NCBI RefSeq assembly: GCF_004011695.2
Contig: NC_082409.1
Coordinates: 930,001-994,000, forward strand
Reading direction: 5' to 3'
DNA: 64,000 bases
Source of the DNA: Ascochyta rabiei
Lineage: Eukaryota > Ascomycota > Dothideomycetes > Pleosporales > Didymellaceae
Shown here: piece by piece, positions 1 to 10,440 of the stretch
Layout of the letters: the number at the start of each line of letters is the position of its first letter
Position numbering within the stretch: the first letter of the stretch is position 1
Notes under the pieces: model-generated
The model's input: only the letters and a program-made list of their open reading frames with translations
What the model was told of the DNA's origin: nothing
Databases searched by the model: none
Program-made: the position numbers and the translations under genes

Positions 1-1
1 G

Positions 2-529
2 CCCGAGCCCGAGGACAATTCCAAGTCCTACACTGCCTACCTCGCCGAGCTGGCTGAGAAGAAGCTGAAGCTTGGTGAGCAGAACCTCCGCAAGGCCAAC
101 GAGGGAAGCTCCAAGAACTTCCCCGAGGGTACCCAGGTCACTCGCCAGGAGGAGGACTTCTTCGCCGGTTCCGGCGGCAAGGCCAAGCGCGAGCGTCAGC
201 GCAAGGAAAAGGTCCACGTCGAGCTCGACGGCGACCGCATGCTCGCTCCCCCTCCCCGTGAGGGTGGTGCCCGCGGTGGACGCGGTGACCGTGGCGGCCG
301 CGGCCGCGGCGAGGGTCGTGGTTCTTTCCGTGGCGGCGAAGGTCGTGGCGGCGAAGGTCGTGGCGGCGAAGGTCGCGGCCGTGGTGGTGACCGCGGTCGT
401 GGTGAGGGTCGTGGCGGACGTGGTCGTGGCGAAGGCCGTGGCGACGCTCGCCCCCGTGGCGGCCGTGGCAACGCTCAGTCTGGCCCCAACGTCACCGACT
501 CCAGCGCTTTCCCCAGCCTCGGCGCATAA
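2..529 (+). CDS. Stm1/SERBP1-like RGG-box RNA-binding protein, C-terminal part
   Basis: The reading frame is open from the window edge to a TAA at 527-529, so the N-terminus lies outside. The visible 175 residues start with an acidic/lysine-rich segment (LAELAEKKLKLGEQNLRKAN), then a basic stretch, then about 75 residues of RGG, GRGE and GRGG repeats, and end in SSAFPSLGA. This order matches fungal Stm1/Oga1 and animal SERBP1 (hyaluronan/mRNA-binding family), cytoplasmic proteins that clamp inactive 80S ribosomes and bind mRNA. The Arg-Gly tract around 310-375 is partly built from a 15-bp tandem unit, and RGG boxes are usual arginine-methylation targets. Family assignment rests on composition and order, since the N-terminal Stm1 domain is not in the window. 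Confidence 0.75.
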   Translation, partial: PEPEDNSKSYTAYLAELAEKKLKLGEQNLRKANEGSSKNFPEGTQVTRQEEDFFAGSGGKAKRERQRKEKVHVELDGDRMLAPPPREGGARGGRGDRGGRGRGEGRGSFRGGEGRGGEGRGGEGRGRGGDRGRGEGRGGRGRGEGRGDARPRGGRGNAQSGPNVTDSSAFPSLGA

Positions 530-1309
530 ACGCGTCTCGACATTACGTCGACTACTTGCACGACTGTAGAAGCCGTGCCTGACGTTGGCAACAGCAACGT
601 CTCATCGATACGACAACAAAGCGATCTGACGAATGGACGATTGAACGGAGGAGCTGAACACCATATAAGGATTCTCTAAAAAGGATGCAAGGCAGGAAAA
701 TCTTCTCATCTATTCGGTGCTCCCATTTCTTTACATGCGGTGAAATCCCTACCTATGGTCGGTTCCACGCCTCGGTCGCCTTCGGCGTCGTTTTGTTTTC
801 TTGATCTGAATGAAAATTGTTTGCATGATCAAAATACGTCGTCGATGCCTCGTTTTCTTGCTCCGTTTCCGTTCAAGCCCTCCAATACTGATCAGTGGTA
901 TTTTCTCGATACGACTCAGTATGCACATGTGCACTTGTTGCAAGCTCACCATGCCTCAATATGTCGAGGTCTAGTAACTATCATTTCGAATCAGCTGCAT
1001 CCTCTAACTGTGCAGTCTGTGTTTCGAGAAGGGTGACACAAGGACACGCAAACAATACATAAGAAATCTCTGGTATTCATGCCATGCCGGTCCTATACGG
1101 AGAGAGAGAGACTATGTATGGGCAAATATACCAATTGGTAACAAGAAATTACCATGCACTATAGGCTACAAGTCTAATCAGTAGCCACTGCCCAACAACC
1201 CCTGTATGTCTGAAGAGATAGCACGCAAAGGATGCTTATTGGGACGACGAAAAGCACGACCGCCAGCCGAGGAGAATTGCGCTGAAAGTGCCAGGGCATG
1301 TGTTGCGTA
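530..1309. other. Gene-free stretch (convergent 3' flanks)
   Basis: This lies between the 3' ends of the RGG protein and the RBR ligase. It should hold both 3' UTRs. Short open frames here show no domain or coding bias, and I see no RNA gene. Confidence 0.5.
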
Positions 1310-1624
1310 CTAGAGAGCAGCGAGAGCGAATTCACCAAGAAGTGAAGGGAAAGATTGCCCGTCAGAACGTTGATCGGTAGACGCTGGTGCCTCTCTCCGC
1401 TCCTGTATCTCCTCTTCTGCTTCGGCCTCTGGTTCTGCTTCGGCCTCTAGTTCTGCTTCGGCCTCTAGTTCTGCTTCTTCAGCTACTCGCTTCGTTTCGC
1501 GTGCATCTTCTTCTGCCTTTCGTTGGTCGAGTATATTGTCTGCGCACTTCTGACAGACAAGGAGGCTGCAACTCCTACACTCCTGCGCTACGCTGTACGC
1601 CGCGGAAATATCGCTGAAGACATT
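1310..1624 (-). other. In-frame coding extension after the RBR-ligase UGA
   Basis: Directly after the TGA at 1627-1625 the same frame stays open for 104 codons to a TAG at 1312-1310. The peptide has a C-x2-C-x5-C-x2-C knuckle (CRSCSLLVCQKC), then a charged run DQRKAEEDARETKRVAEEAE, then Glu/Ala repeats, then a polar tail. Both the paired cysteines and the charged helix look coded. Either the ligase is longer in relatives and the UGA is a nonsense mutation, or a 63-nt intron (GT at about 1690, AG before CGATATT at about 1613) removes the stop. That intron keeps the frame, but its donor (GTCTGT) is poor and it has no clear branch site. Confidence 0.6.
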
Positions 1625-3502
1625 TCATCTTCGTGATGCTGTCGTTGTTTTCTTGGGTCGAGTGCTTGGTACAGACTCCAGTCCTTCAACTTCCATCGCC
1701 GCATCGCGATCGGCTTCAAATTGAACACCTTCCATCGGTTCTGACTGTATCATCACATGCCTCATGCCTCCAGGAAGAAATGTTGCCGCGAGGTGAGGTG
1801 CTGTACCGATAGTAGCATCGGAGCGGAAAAGTCCACGCGGAGGCACATATGGTGCAGGACGTAGTCCAGCCGCCACCGGGCGTCCACGAGCTCGTAGGCC
1901 ATACCCCCCGCGGCTTCTGTTGGCATTTATACTGCTGTCCCTAGGAGAAAGGACGGAGCGTGCAGCCTTTACCTGATCACCTGTTGACTTGTGCGGCACT
2001 TCAACTCCCGACCGCATTGTGCACCAGCACTTGACGCACTCCAGCTCACACGTTGAAGGATGCTGAGAAATGGATGAGGCGAAAGAGACTGTGTAGGGCT
2101 CAAAGGAGTGGTAGCAGTCCCACACTTGGTCTTGAATGTCGTCATTTGGCTCATCACCAAAGTGAAGATCTTGGTATTCCCAGTAACGTGACGAGCCGCC
2201 GTCGAGGTTGCGCGGGCGCGAAGCGGTTCGCGGATTGGTAATTGCATCAGCTGCTGCTCCGCTTGGAGCCTGTGCGACAACCTCTGAACCTTCCTCGGCT
2301 ACCCTTTGTTTTTCAGCCACTGCCACCTCAGTACCGTTGCTGTGCGCTGAAAGAGGCTCAGGCTCATCAGGCTCGGAATCGCTGCCGTAGTTGTCATCTC
2401 CGTCTTCATCGCAGCCTCCTTCACATTCGTCCCTACTCTTCAAGCATCCCCAGCAGAAGTGCGCACCACACCTGCACTCCATGTGATTGCAGCCATACAT
2501 TCGCTTCAGACCTTGGCTGCATTTCGGACACCGCTTGTAGCCCCATGCTTTAAGAAGCTGTGCTGTCTCTACATCAACTCCAAGGTCCAGAATAGCACAG
2601 AGACTGCCTGGATGAGCTAGTTGTCTGCAATCAACGCAGATCTCGCCTTCGCACTTCGGACACTGGAAGTTTGGCGATGTAGGTGTTTCAATGCCAGAGC
2701 CCAACTTCCGCTTGCCTTTTGGCCCTGCCTGCTCGGATAGTAGCCGCTCTGGTATGAAGACGGAGCATGTTGATATCGGACAGTAGAACGGTTTGGGCGT
2801 GCTCCACTCTTCGTACTTAGACCTGTATTCTGTGATTTCTTCGGTTGTCAAGTGTGGCTTTACATGGTGGAGATGAACCTGCACACAGCAGCGCGGAGGC
2901 ATTCTGGTGGAATCTTTGCATGCATCGAGGAACATGCCTTTGACACATGTAACGCAGTATGTGCTGTTGCAGGATCTGCAAGGCTTGAGCACTTCCCGAG
3001 TATACTTGGGGTCCTTCTCTTTGGGAAGCTGCGTGCAGCAACTTATGCATTGTACCTCGGGATCCTCGACCTTCTTGGATTTTTCATGGACTGGCACAGA
3101 CGTAGGTGGGGTTGAAAGATGTTCGATTAGCGCTGGGCTTGTGACATCGGCATAACTGAATTCGATGGACATCAGACTGCGCGCCACAAGAAGAACTTCA
3201 AACGCGTCAAAATGCCGTATCCCATCTACGTACCCTTCTGTGGCCATAGCTGCTGTCTGTATAGGTTCACTGTATCGTCGTTTCAGGGTAGTGGCTGCTC
3301 GTGTTGGAGCCTGGACGTCTGTGTCGTCGAAAGAGTGTGGTGAAGTTGCTGACGTTCGAATAGCCTGATGTATGCATCCTTGGCTGGGTCCAGTTTCGTT
3401 TGTTTTGTTACTTCTTTCGTGATGTTGGTGAGCAGGTGCGACCGGTGAGGCAGCAGCCTTCACATGCGGGAACGCCGCAACCTTGGTTGAGCGTGAACCC
3501 AT
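1625..3502 (-). CDS. RBR (RING-IBR-RING) E3 ubiquitin ligase-like protein
   Basis: A 625-residue single-exon frame from ATG at 3502. RING1 spans about 152-206 (CISC, then CRSCNSTYCVTC). The IBR spans about 241-302 (CPIS-TC, then CPKCEGEICVDC, HPGSLC). RING2 spans about 325-365 (CPKCSQG, YGCNHMECRCGAHFCWGC). In RBR ligases the RING2 cysteine before NHM accepts ubiquitin from the E2 before passing it to substrate; here it is Cys338. The C-terminal part is acidic with more Cys pairs (about 505-520, CELECVKCWC), as in fungal IBR-finger proteins. The frame ends at TGA 1627-1625 but continues open beyond it (see the separate extension entry), so the true C-terminus is uncertain. Substrates cannot be predicted. 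Confidence 0.85.
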   Translation of the reverse strand: MGSRSTKVAAFPHVKAAASPVAPAHQHHERSNKTNETGPSQGCIHQAIRTSATSPHSFDDTDVQAPTRAATTLKRRYSEPIQTAAMATEGYVDGIRHFDAFEVLLVARSLMSIEFSYADVTSPALIEHLSTPPTSVPVHEKSKKVEDPEVQCISCCTQLPKEKDPKYTREVLKPCRSCNSTYCVTCVKGMFLDACKDSTRMPPRCCVQVHLHHVKPHLTTEEITEYRSKYEEWSTPKPFYCPISTCSVFIPERLLSEQAGPKGKRKLGSGIETPTSPNFQCPKCEGEICVDCRQLAHPGSLCAILDLGVDVETAQLLKAWGYKRCPKCSQGLKRMYGCNHMECRCGAHFCWGCLKSRDECEGGCDEDGDDNYGSDSEPDEPEPLSAHSNGTEVAVAEKQRVAEEGSEVVAQAPSGAAADAITNPRTASRPRNLDGGSSRYWEYQDLHFGDEPNDDIQDQVWDCYHSFEPYTVSFASSISQHPSTCELECVKCWCTMRSGVEVPHKSTGDQVKAARSVLSPRDSSINANRSRGGYGLRARGRPVAAGLRPAPYVPPRGLFRSDATIGTAPHLAATFLPGGMRHVMIQSEPMEGVQFEADRDAAMEVEGLESVPSTRPKKTTTASRR

Positions 3503-5695
3503 ACCGTACGATCCTTTGCTTATAGACCAAAAGAGCGCAACTACGAACTGTTAAATGGTAAAAAAGAACATGGGACTGACTCAGGAAGGGCAGGTTAACC
3601 TTGAGTCAAACATTTGGGCGGTGCTGCCTACAGGCAGCCTCGTGCTATGTTGAGTCTCATTGGCTGAGGTCCGCTGGAGGATTCGTATTTGTGAGACAGC
3701 GCACTGGGCTAGAGACGATATGCCTACTTATCACAGGCAGCCTTGTGGTATATGACGACAGAAACCTGATATCTCTACGTGCTGAGCTTCTCGAATCACT
3801 GTTGCTGATACTTCGCACACCATTCAACCACACTTCCCGTCTAACAAGAGCACCTTGAATGTGTATCGGAAGTCATTCAACCAACACCCTCCTCGATAAG
3901 CTAGGATGTCCTATCAGCAACAGTCATTGAAGCTACCTGATCAGACTGGACCTGTTCTTTCGCGCATTACTCTTTCGGGTATAGCGCTTCGTGTTCTGCG
4001 AATAGTACCTCGAATCTTACGAAGGGCGCAAACTCTAGAACAGGGAAGCTGAACATCGTGACCTGAACTCCGAATTAAGCCTGTTACTTGCCATGGTGTC
4101 GAGAGACTTCGGAGAGAGAGTAACGCGATTTGTGCCTAGGCCGGGAATTGTTCTTCGTCCAGACTTGTTTGCACACAAGTTCTCTAAGTCCGTATAGTTA
4201 CTGGGCGCAACCACTGGAGCTGCAAAATTTGGCAGCACTTCAATGGGCGCATACAAGGGCTAAGGCCTTTGTGCATGGTCTTTTGGTTGTGCTTGGCTCG
4301 AGTACCTGTCTACTGTGGATTTACAGCATGTCAAAAGTCGGTAAAAATGTAAGTCAAGGGACTGGCACGTAGTTGCACCAGATGGATCGTCGTTGAAGCG
4401 TACGGCATACAATGGCGCGATCAATCAAAGCCGGAATCCGTGGTTCGTCAGAACACGGCAGAGCGTTGTTCGCCGCCGTGATGTGCCTGGGCGAGCCTCA
4501 CGATAGGTGTTATACTCTCGCGAATTTATCGAAATATGCAAGGCACAATGTGGTGTGCCCGCTTGACCATTGTTTGGCAATTTTATTGTTAGTCGTACGA
4601 TGGCCTCAGTATATCCAAGTGGCTTCCAACATATGGACCTCGACAGTACCCCGTTCGTTCGTGTATTGACGGCCAAGGTGACGGCTTTCGGCTGGACGTG
4701 CTCACCGTGTACCTCTCCAAGTCGCTGCATGAACAGACACATTCGTATTGCGCGGTATATCGTGCATCGTCAGCCGGCAGATGTTTGGAGCCAAAACCCT
4801 AGTCACCGTGGCGCTGAGAGTCTTCGCGATGGACCGCCACGGATGTACAGCAGAAATTTAAGGATGCGAACCGACTTGGGCGACATTGTTTACCCCACAA
4901 ATAAGCCGAGCTTTTGCCAACCGTGGGGTCCCCATGGTTATATGTTTGTGTCATCATCTGGCATATACCAAGAGCGACATTCATCAATCAGCAGACCTTG
5001 GACAACGACAGCAAACGCTAGGCACGCTCAACAACAAGACGTGCAGGCGGAGTACAGCGTGAAGGATTGCTGGAGTGCGACCGACCCCGCACCGCCATTC
5101 CTGGAGTTGCACCCTTAGGCTTCTGTGGCGCCGGCAGCGGCTTGCGAGAGGAGCTTAAGTCTACGACAAGGGTTTGGCGCAAATAGATGACGATGTACAG
5201 ACGGCAGCAGTCTGGTGCAATGACGGCTGCAAATTTTCACTCCATTCGCTCAAGGGAGACGGGACGCATCCACGCGTGCCGAGGTGGAGCCCCATGACAT
5301 GGAGTACGGATGTACTTCTGCAAGGAAAGTCTTGGGAAAGTGGAGAGCTGCGAGCTTAGCTGGTGTTGAGGCCTGAAAGGACAGCGACGGTGCCATAGCT
5401 AGATGCGCTACTCCGGAGGCTTCGGGCCTTGCTCCATCGAGTCGCTGGGAAACCGGGGTGCGATCAGCAGGGCACTGCTGACAATCTCCGCATGGAGAGG
5501 CATCGCTCCACGATTGCGGAACTAATCAGCGGGTAGCTTAGTAGCTACTTCCCTGTCGTAGCCTCCCATAAAGCTCCCAATGTCTCTCCGACTGTGACGT
5601 TGCGTGACCCAGGACTTTCATCCTGTCACCTGTCGACAGCTGCGTAGGAACATCATTTTTAATTTCAGCGTCGCCCTGACAGCACCGCCGACGTC
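3503..5695. other. 2.2-kb gene-free stretch
   Basis: This lies upstream of both the RBR ligase and the beta-glucosidase, so it holds two divergent promoters. The longest open frame (4570-5118, +) has irregular composition, no domain and no neighbouring splice-compatible exons, so I do not call it. I see no repeats, tRNA or transposon remnants. Confidence 0.45.
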
Positions 5696-8600
5696 ATGTA
5701 TTGGCTCGCACAAGCATTTCTGGCCATCGGCTTGGTCCAGGCCCAAACGGTATGTACAAACATGTGTTCCCGCAAAACACAACAGCAACAACATCAATCG
5801 CACATTGAAGCATTGCATCAGCTGTAGAGATGCTGCCAGATATAGCGTTTCTTGTTGCAGGGCTTTTCCCATTCCTCAAAGTTGATTCGCGCCCGGCTCT
5901 GAAGCTTGTTGCGGCCTACAGCTAATTGCAACACAGTACCCAACCACAACGAACCCTACCAACAGTTCGAGCCCTTTGAACAATGCAGAGAGTCCACCAT
6001 TCTATCCCAGTCCATGGATTGAAGGAACTGGGGATTGGGCTGTGCGTATCATCCTGAACACAATCCTGATTTCCCACTAACAAATACTTCAGGAAGCTTA
6101 TGCTAAGGCCCAAGCCTTTGTTCGTCAATTGACCCTCCTTGAGAAGGTTAACCTCACAACCGGTACTGGCTGGCAGAGCGACAACTGTGTCGGTAACGTA
6201 GGCGAGATCCCGCGCTTGGGCTTCAAGGCTCTTTGTATGCAGGACAGCCCTGTAGGCGTTCGCTTCGCCGACTACGTCTCTGCCTTCCCCGCAGGTGGCA
6301 CCGTTGCTGCATCATGGGATCGCAGCGAGTTTTACCGTCGAGGATACCAAATGGGTCAGGAGCACCGCAGCAAGGGTGTTGATGTTCAGCTCGGTCCCGT
6401 CGTTGGCCCAATTGGGCGCAACCCCAAGGGTGGTGTAAGTTTTGACAGAGGCGAATGCTTTGAAGCCACTGCTAACTCCAACCAGCGCAACTGGGAGGGC
6501 TTTTCCCCAGACCCATACCTGTCTGGTCATGCTGTCGCCGAGACCGTTCGTGGTATCCAGGATGCTGGTGTCATTGCTTGCACCAAGCACTACATTCTGA
6601 ACGAACAGGAGCACTTCCGCTCGCCAGGAAACTTCCAGGACCAGGGCTTTGTTGATGCTATCAGCTCCAATGTCGATGACAAGACTCTGCATGAGCTGTA
6701 CCTCTGGCCGTTCGCCGATGCTGTACGCGCTGGCACAGGCTCGATCATGTGTTCTTACAACAAGGCGAACAACTCTCAGGTTTGTCAAAACTCGTACCTG
6801 CAAAACTACATCTTAAAGGGCGAGCTTGGCTTCCAGGGTTTCATCATGTCTGACTGGGACGCTCAACACAGCGGTGTCTCCTCCACCCAGGCAGGTCTCG
6901 ATATGACCATGCCCGGAGATACCGACTTCAACTCTGGATTCTCTTTTTGGGGAACCAACCTGACCATCTCCGTGCTCAATGGCACCATTCCTCAATGGCG
7001 AATCGACGACGCTGCGACACGTATCATGGCCGCATACTACTACGTTGGTCGCGACCAGGACAATACCACTACCAACTTCAACAGCTGGACTCGTGATACC
7101 TACAGCTACCGCAACTTCTACGGCAAGGCTGATTACGAGCTTGTCAACCAGCACGTCGATGTCCGTGGTGAGCACTTCCGTTCTATCCGTTCATCCGCTG
7201 CCAAGTCAACCGTCTTGTTGAAGAACAACGGAGTCCTCCCCCTCTCCGGCAACGAGAAGTGGACTGCAGTCTTCGGTAACGATGCTGGCGATAACGCGTA
7301 CGGACCCAACGGCTGCGCCGACCGTGGCTGTGACGACGGAACTCTCGCCATGGGCTGGGGTTCAGGCACATCTGAGTTCCCGTACCTTGTTACTCCTCTC
7401 GATGCTATCAAGCGTGAGGTTGGTGACAACGGTGGTGTTGTGACCTCTGTCACCGACAACTGGGCCTACGCTCAGATTCAGGCTATGGCCGCCCAGGCCA
7501 GCATTGCCATCGTCTTCGTCAATGCTGACTCGGGTGAGGGCTACATCACGGTCGACACGAACTTTGGCGACCGCAACAATCTCACCATTTGGCAGGACGG
7601 CGACATTCTGATTCAGAACGTGTCAGCGCTTTGCAACAACACCATTGTGGTGATCCACTCTGTTGGCCCTGTTTTGGTGAACTCATTCTACGAGTCCGAG
7701 AACGTCACAGCCATCTTGTGGGCTGGTCTCCCTGGCCAGGAATCTGGCAACGCCATTGCCGACATTCTTTACGGCCGCGTCAACCCCGGTGGCAAGCTGC
7801 CTTTTACATTCGGCACTTCCGCTGAAGAGTATGGCCCGGATCTAATCTACACCCCCATTGCCGGCAACGACTCTGTTCAAGACAACTTCGAGGAGGGTGT
7901 CTTCATCGACTACCGCGCCTTTGACCAGAAGAACGTTACACCTGTCTACGAGTTCGGGTTTGGCTTGTCCTACACTACCTTCTCGTACGCCAATCTTGCG
8001 GTCCAAAAGCACGACGCTGGCGCTTACACGCCAACAACGGGCCAAACGATTGCCGCTCCTACGTTGGGCAACTTCAGCACAGACCTGAACGAGTACCAGT
8101 GGCCTGCCAACCTGACCCGCGAGGGTACCTTCATCTACCCGTACCTGAACAGCACCGACTTGGCCGAAGCCTCGTTCGACCCCGAGTACGGCCTGAACTA
8201 CACATGGCCCGCCGGCTCGTCCGACGGTTCGCCTCAGCCACGCATCGCCGCCGGCGGTGCACCTGGTGGAAACCCGCAGCTGTGGGACGTGCTCTTCAGC
8301 GTCAGCGCCTCCATCACCAACAACGGCACGCTCTCTGGTGACGAGGTCGTGCAGCTCTATCTCAGCCTTGGCGGACCCGAGGACCCCGTTGTCGTCCTCC
8401 GCGGTTTCGACAGGTTGAACATCAAGCCCAACCAGACTGTTACCTTCCGCGCCGACATCACCCGTCGCGATGTATCCAACTGGGAGACTGAGACGCAAAA
8501 CTGGGTCATCACCGAGCATCCCAAGAAGATCTACGTCGGTGCTTCGTCGAGGAAGCTCTATCTTGAGGCCGACCTTGATCTGTCTGACTACCAGTCATGA
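5696..8600 (+). CDS. Secreted beta-glucosidase, GH3 family
   Basis: Four exons: 5696-5749, 5937-6041, 6093-6434, 6486-8600, giving 871 residues. Exon 1 encodes a signal peptide (MYWLAQAFLAIGLVQAQ). The third intron (6435-6485, GTAAGT..GCTAAC..CAG) is 51 nt without stops; removing it restores the GH3 signature NPKGG-RNWEGFSPDP. The GH3 N-domain carries the lysine/histidine motif TKHYILNEQE and the nucleophile Asp290 in FIMSDWDAQ. The central alpha/beta domain and a C-terminal fibronectin-III-like domain follow. The length matches Aspergillus-type BglA (about 860 residues). The enzyme removes terminal glucose from cellobiose and cello-oligosaccharides outside the cell, finishing cellulose breakdown begun by enzymes such as the AA9 LPMO at 18.7-20.4 kb. 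Many N-glycosylation sequons are visible. Confidence 0.96.
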
Positions 8601-8817
8601 TGGTGTTGCAATCACAAATCTGGAGGATTGATACAGAGGGAAGCTAAAGTAGGGATATGTAGAGTGCGTTGATTACTCGATGATGATGATCATCATCAAC
8701 ACAATCATAACGAGCAATGCGTATCAACATCTGGACCAAGAAATTCGTGCTCTGATGCAAGGTGCGATGATATTCATGCCATGTTAGCTAAAGCCCTAGC
8801 TGCACTCAACACTGCCA

Positions 8818-10252
8818 CTAATGCCTACCGCCACTAGGCGCCGCCGCCGTATTCTGTTGCTCCTCGACTCTCTGCACAACACCAAACCGCTTGTTACCTT
8901 GATCAAAGATGGCGTAGACAGCCTTCAACCACGTATCACCCAGGATATCGAATCTTGAGTTTCCTCTGGACTGAATCCCGCCATATTGCATACCGTTCCC
9001 TACTCTTGCGAAACCGAGATCCTCCTTCTGGACTTCAAATTGCTTGTCACTAACCGCAAAGGTGACTCTGGGAAGCTTGTCCAAAGGGGTTCCGATAGGG
9101 AAGATCCAGCCTTGATTCTTCTCGTCGAACTTTGCACCCGGAATAGCTTCATAGATCTGCTTACACAGGTCATCACTAACCAGCGCGAGTGTAGTTCCTG
9201 TATCAGCAATAGCCGTGTTGGCACCCCGGTCGATGATCTTGCCGTTGATGGAGGCAGAAGGTGAGGCGAACTGCCAGAATCCTTTGGATGTATCGATCCC
9301 GACGTAGTAGGGCTCTTTGACGCCGCAGCGATCGAGAACCTCTTGGTCGATATAGCCAAATGTGTAGAAGGATTCACCTTTGTCTGCATCTTGTTTGTCG
9401 CGCCACGAGCCGAGATAGCAGGTGAAGAGTTCTTGGTCTTTGTGGATATCATCCTGATAGATCTAGAGGGAAGAGCTGTCAGTACGGGGACTGCTTCCGT
9501 ATCTGCGTAGCACAAAGACGTACCATGTTCTCAACAGGCGTGGCAACTGCTTTGGGCTTTACACTATTGATCTTTCCAAATGCAAGGCCGAGGAGGCCAT
9601 CGCCTGCGCTCTTCGTAAACTGAGCAGAGAGCTTGGTAGCAAGTTCAATGGCTTGGTTTTCAATGCAAAGACCGCCCAATGTGACACTGTCTGTGCCGAC
9701 CACACCAGAGGCAGTTGATCCGTCGCCGTACCTGATCTTCCATGAGCTGCCAGAGACCTTTTTGAAAGAGGTAGACATCTTAAAGTTGAACATGTTGTGT
9801 TTGCCGCCAGACGCAGTAGCCTTGGTCTTCGAATCGAGCATGGTCGACCACAACTGCGTGCGAGAGATTAGCCAGAACACCAAGGGTACGATATGTACCG
9901 GCCAACACACCTAGAGATCTGAGCTGCCTGTATCGAAGTGCAAGTTCAGTGTCTGTGGTGGTGTTCCAATCTCGACGGGACAGATGTAAAGGGCGTCGTT
10001 CTGTTGATCCTCGGCCTTGACTTCGCCTGGTTTGCCATCTTCTCCGACCTTGCGCAGCACAGGCTTGGTTTCCTTCTTGTTCTTCGGCCTGAAGGCGTTC
10101 TTGAAAGACCGTTTCTTCTCTTCGATTTTCTGGAAAGGGCCAGCGGTGGTAGGCGCGAAGTCATACTTTTCCAACAGACTTGCGTATGAGGCGACGCCTG
10201 CTTTGTCGTAGGCAGGGTTAGGCAGGACATTGATGCGCTTGAGATTCGACAT
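8818..10252 (-). CDS. Pepsin-like (A1) aspartic protease with in-frame stop; possible null allele
   Basis: Three exons: 10252-9911, 9853-9524, 9462-8818. Introns are 9910-9854 (GTGTGT..CTAAT..CAG) and 9523-9463 (GTACGT..CTGAC..TAG). The first catalytic motif is HFDTGSSDL (Asp107), the flap region has the Y-G-D-G-S-T sequence, and the second catalytic motif is ADTGTT (Asp311). If read through, the protein is 438 residues, a full A1 length. The codon closing exon 1 is TAG (9913-9911) exactly where A1 proteases have Trp (DTGSSDLW), just before a good donor. TGG to TAG is a single G-to-A change in a TpG context, as RIP produces. Nothing else looks decayed. There is no signal peptide, so an intracellular or vacuolar role is possible. 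An assembly error or strain-specific nonsense allele cannot be separated here. Confidence 0.85.
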
Positions 10253-10440
10253 AGGGCAGTGAGGTGTTATCGATACGAAGAGGAAGAGTGATAGGCTCGT
10301 TGATTGCTAGCGATGTAGGGTGAAGTGGGTATCTCGTTAAAAGTAGTCGAAGTGCAGCCACCCTCAAATAAGGCAGTCGCACCTATTAATGCACACTTCT
10401 TGACGCCAACCGCGATTGCACGAGAATACACATTGCCAAA

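Noticed and set aside
4570..5118. 182-codon open frame on the plus strand
   Set aside because: Irregular composition, no domain, no splice-compatible neighbours; it lies in a long intergenic region.
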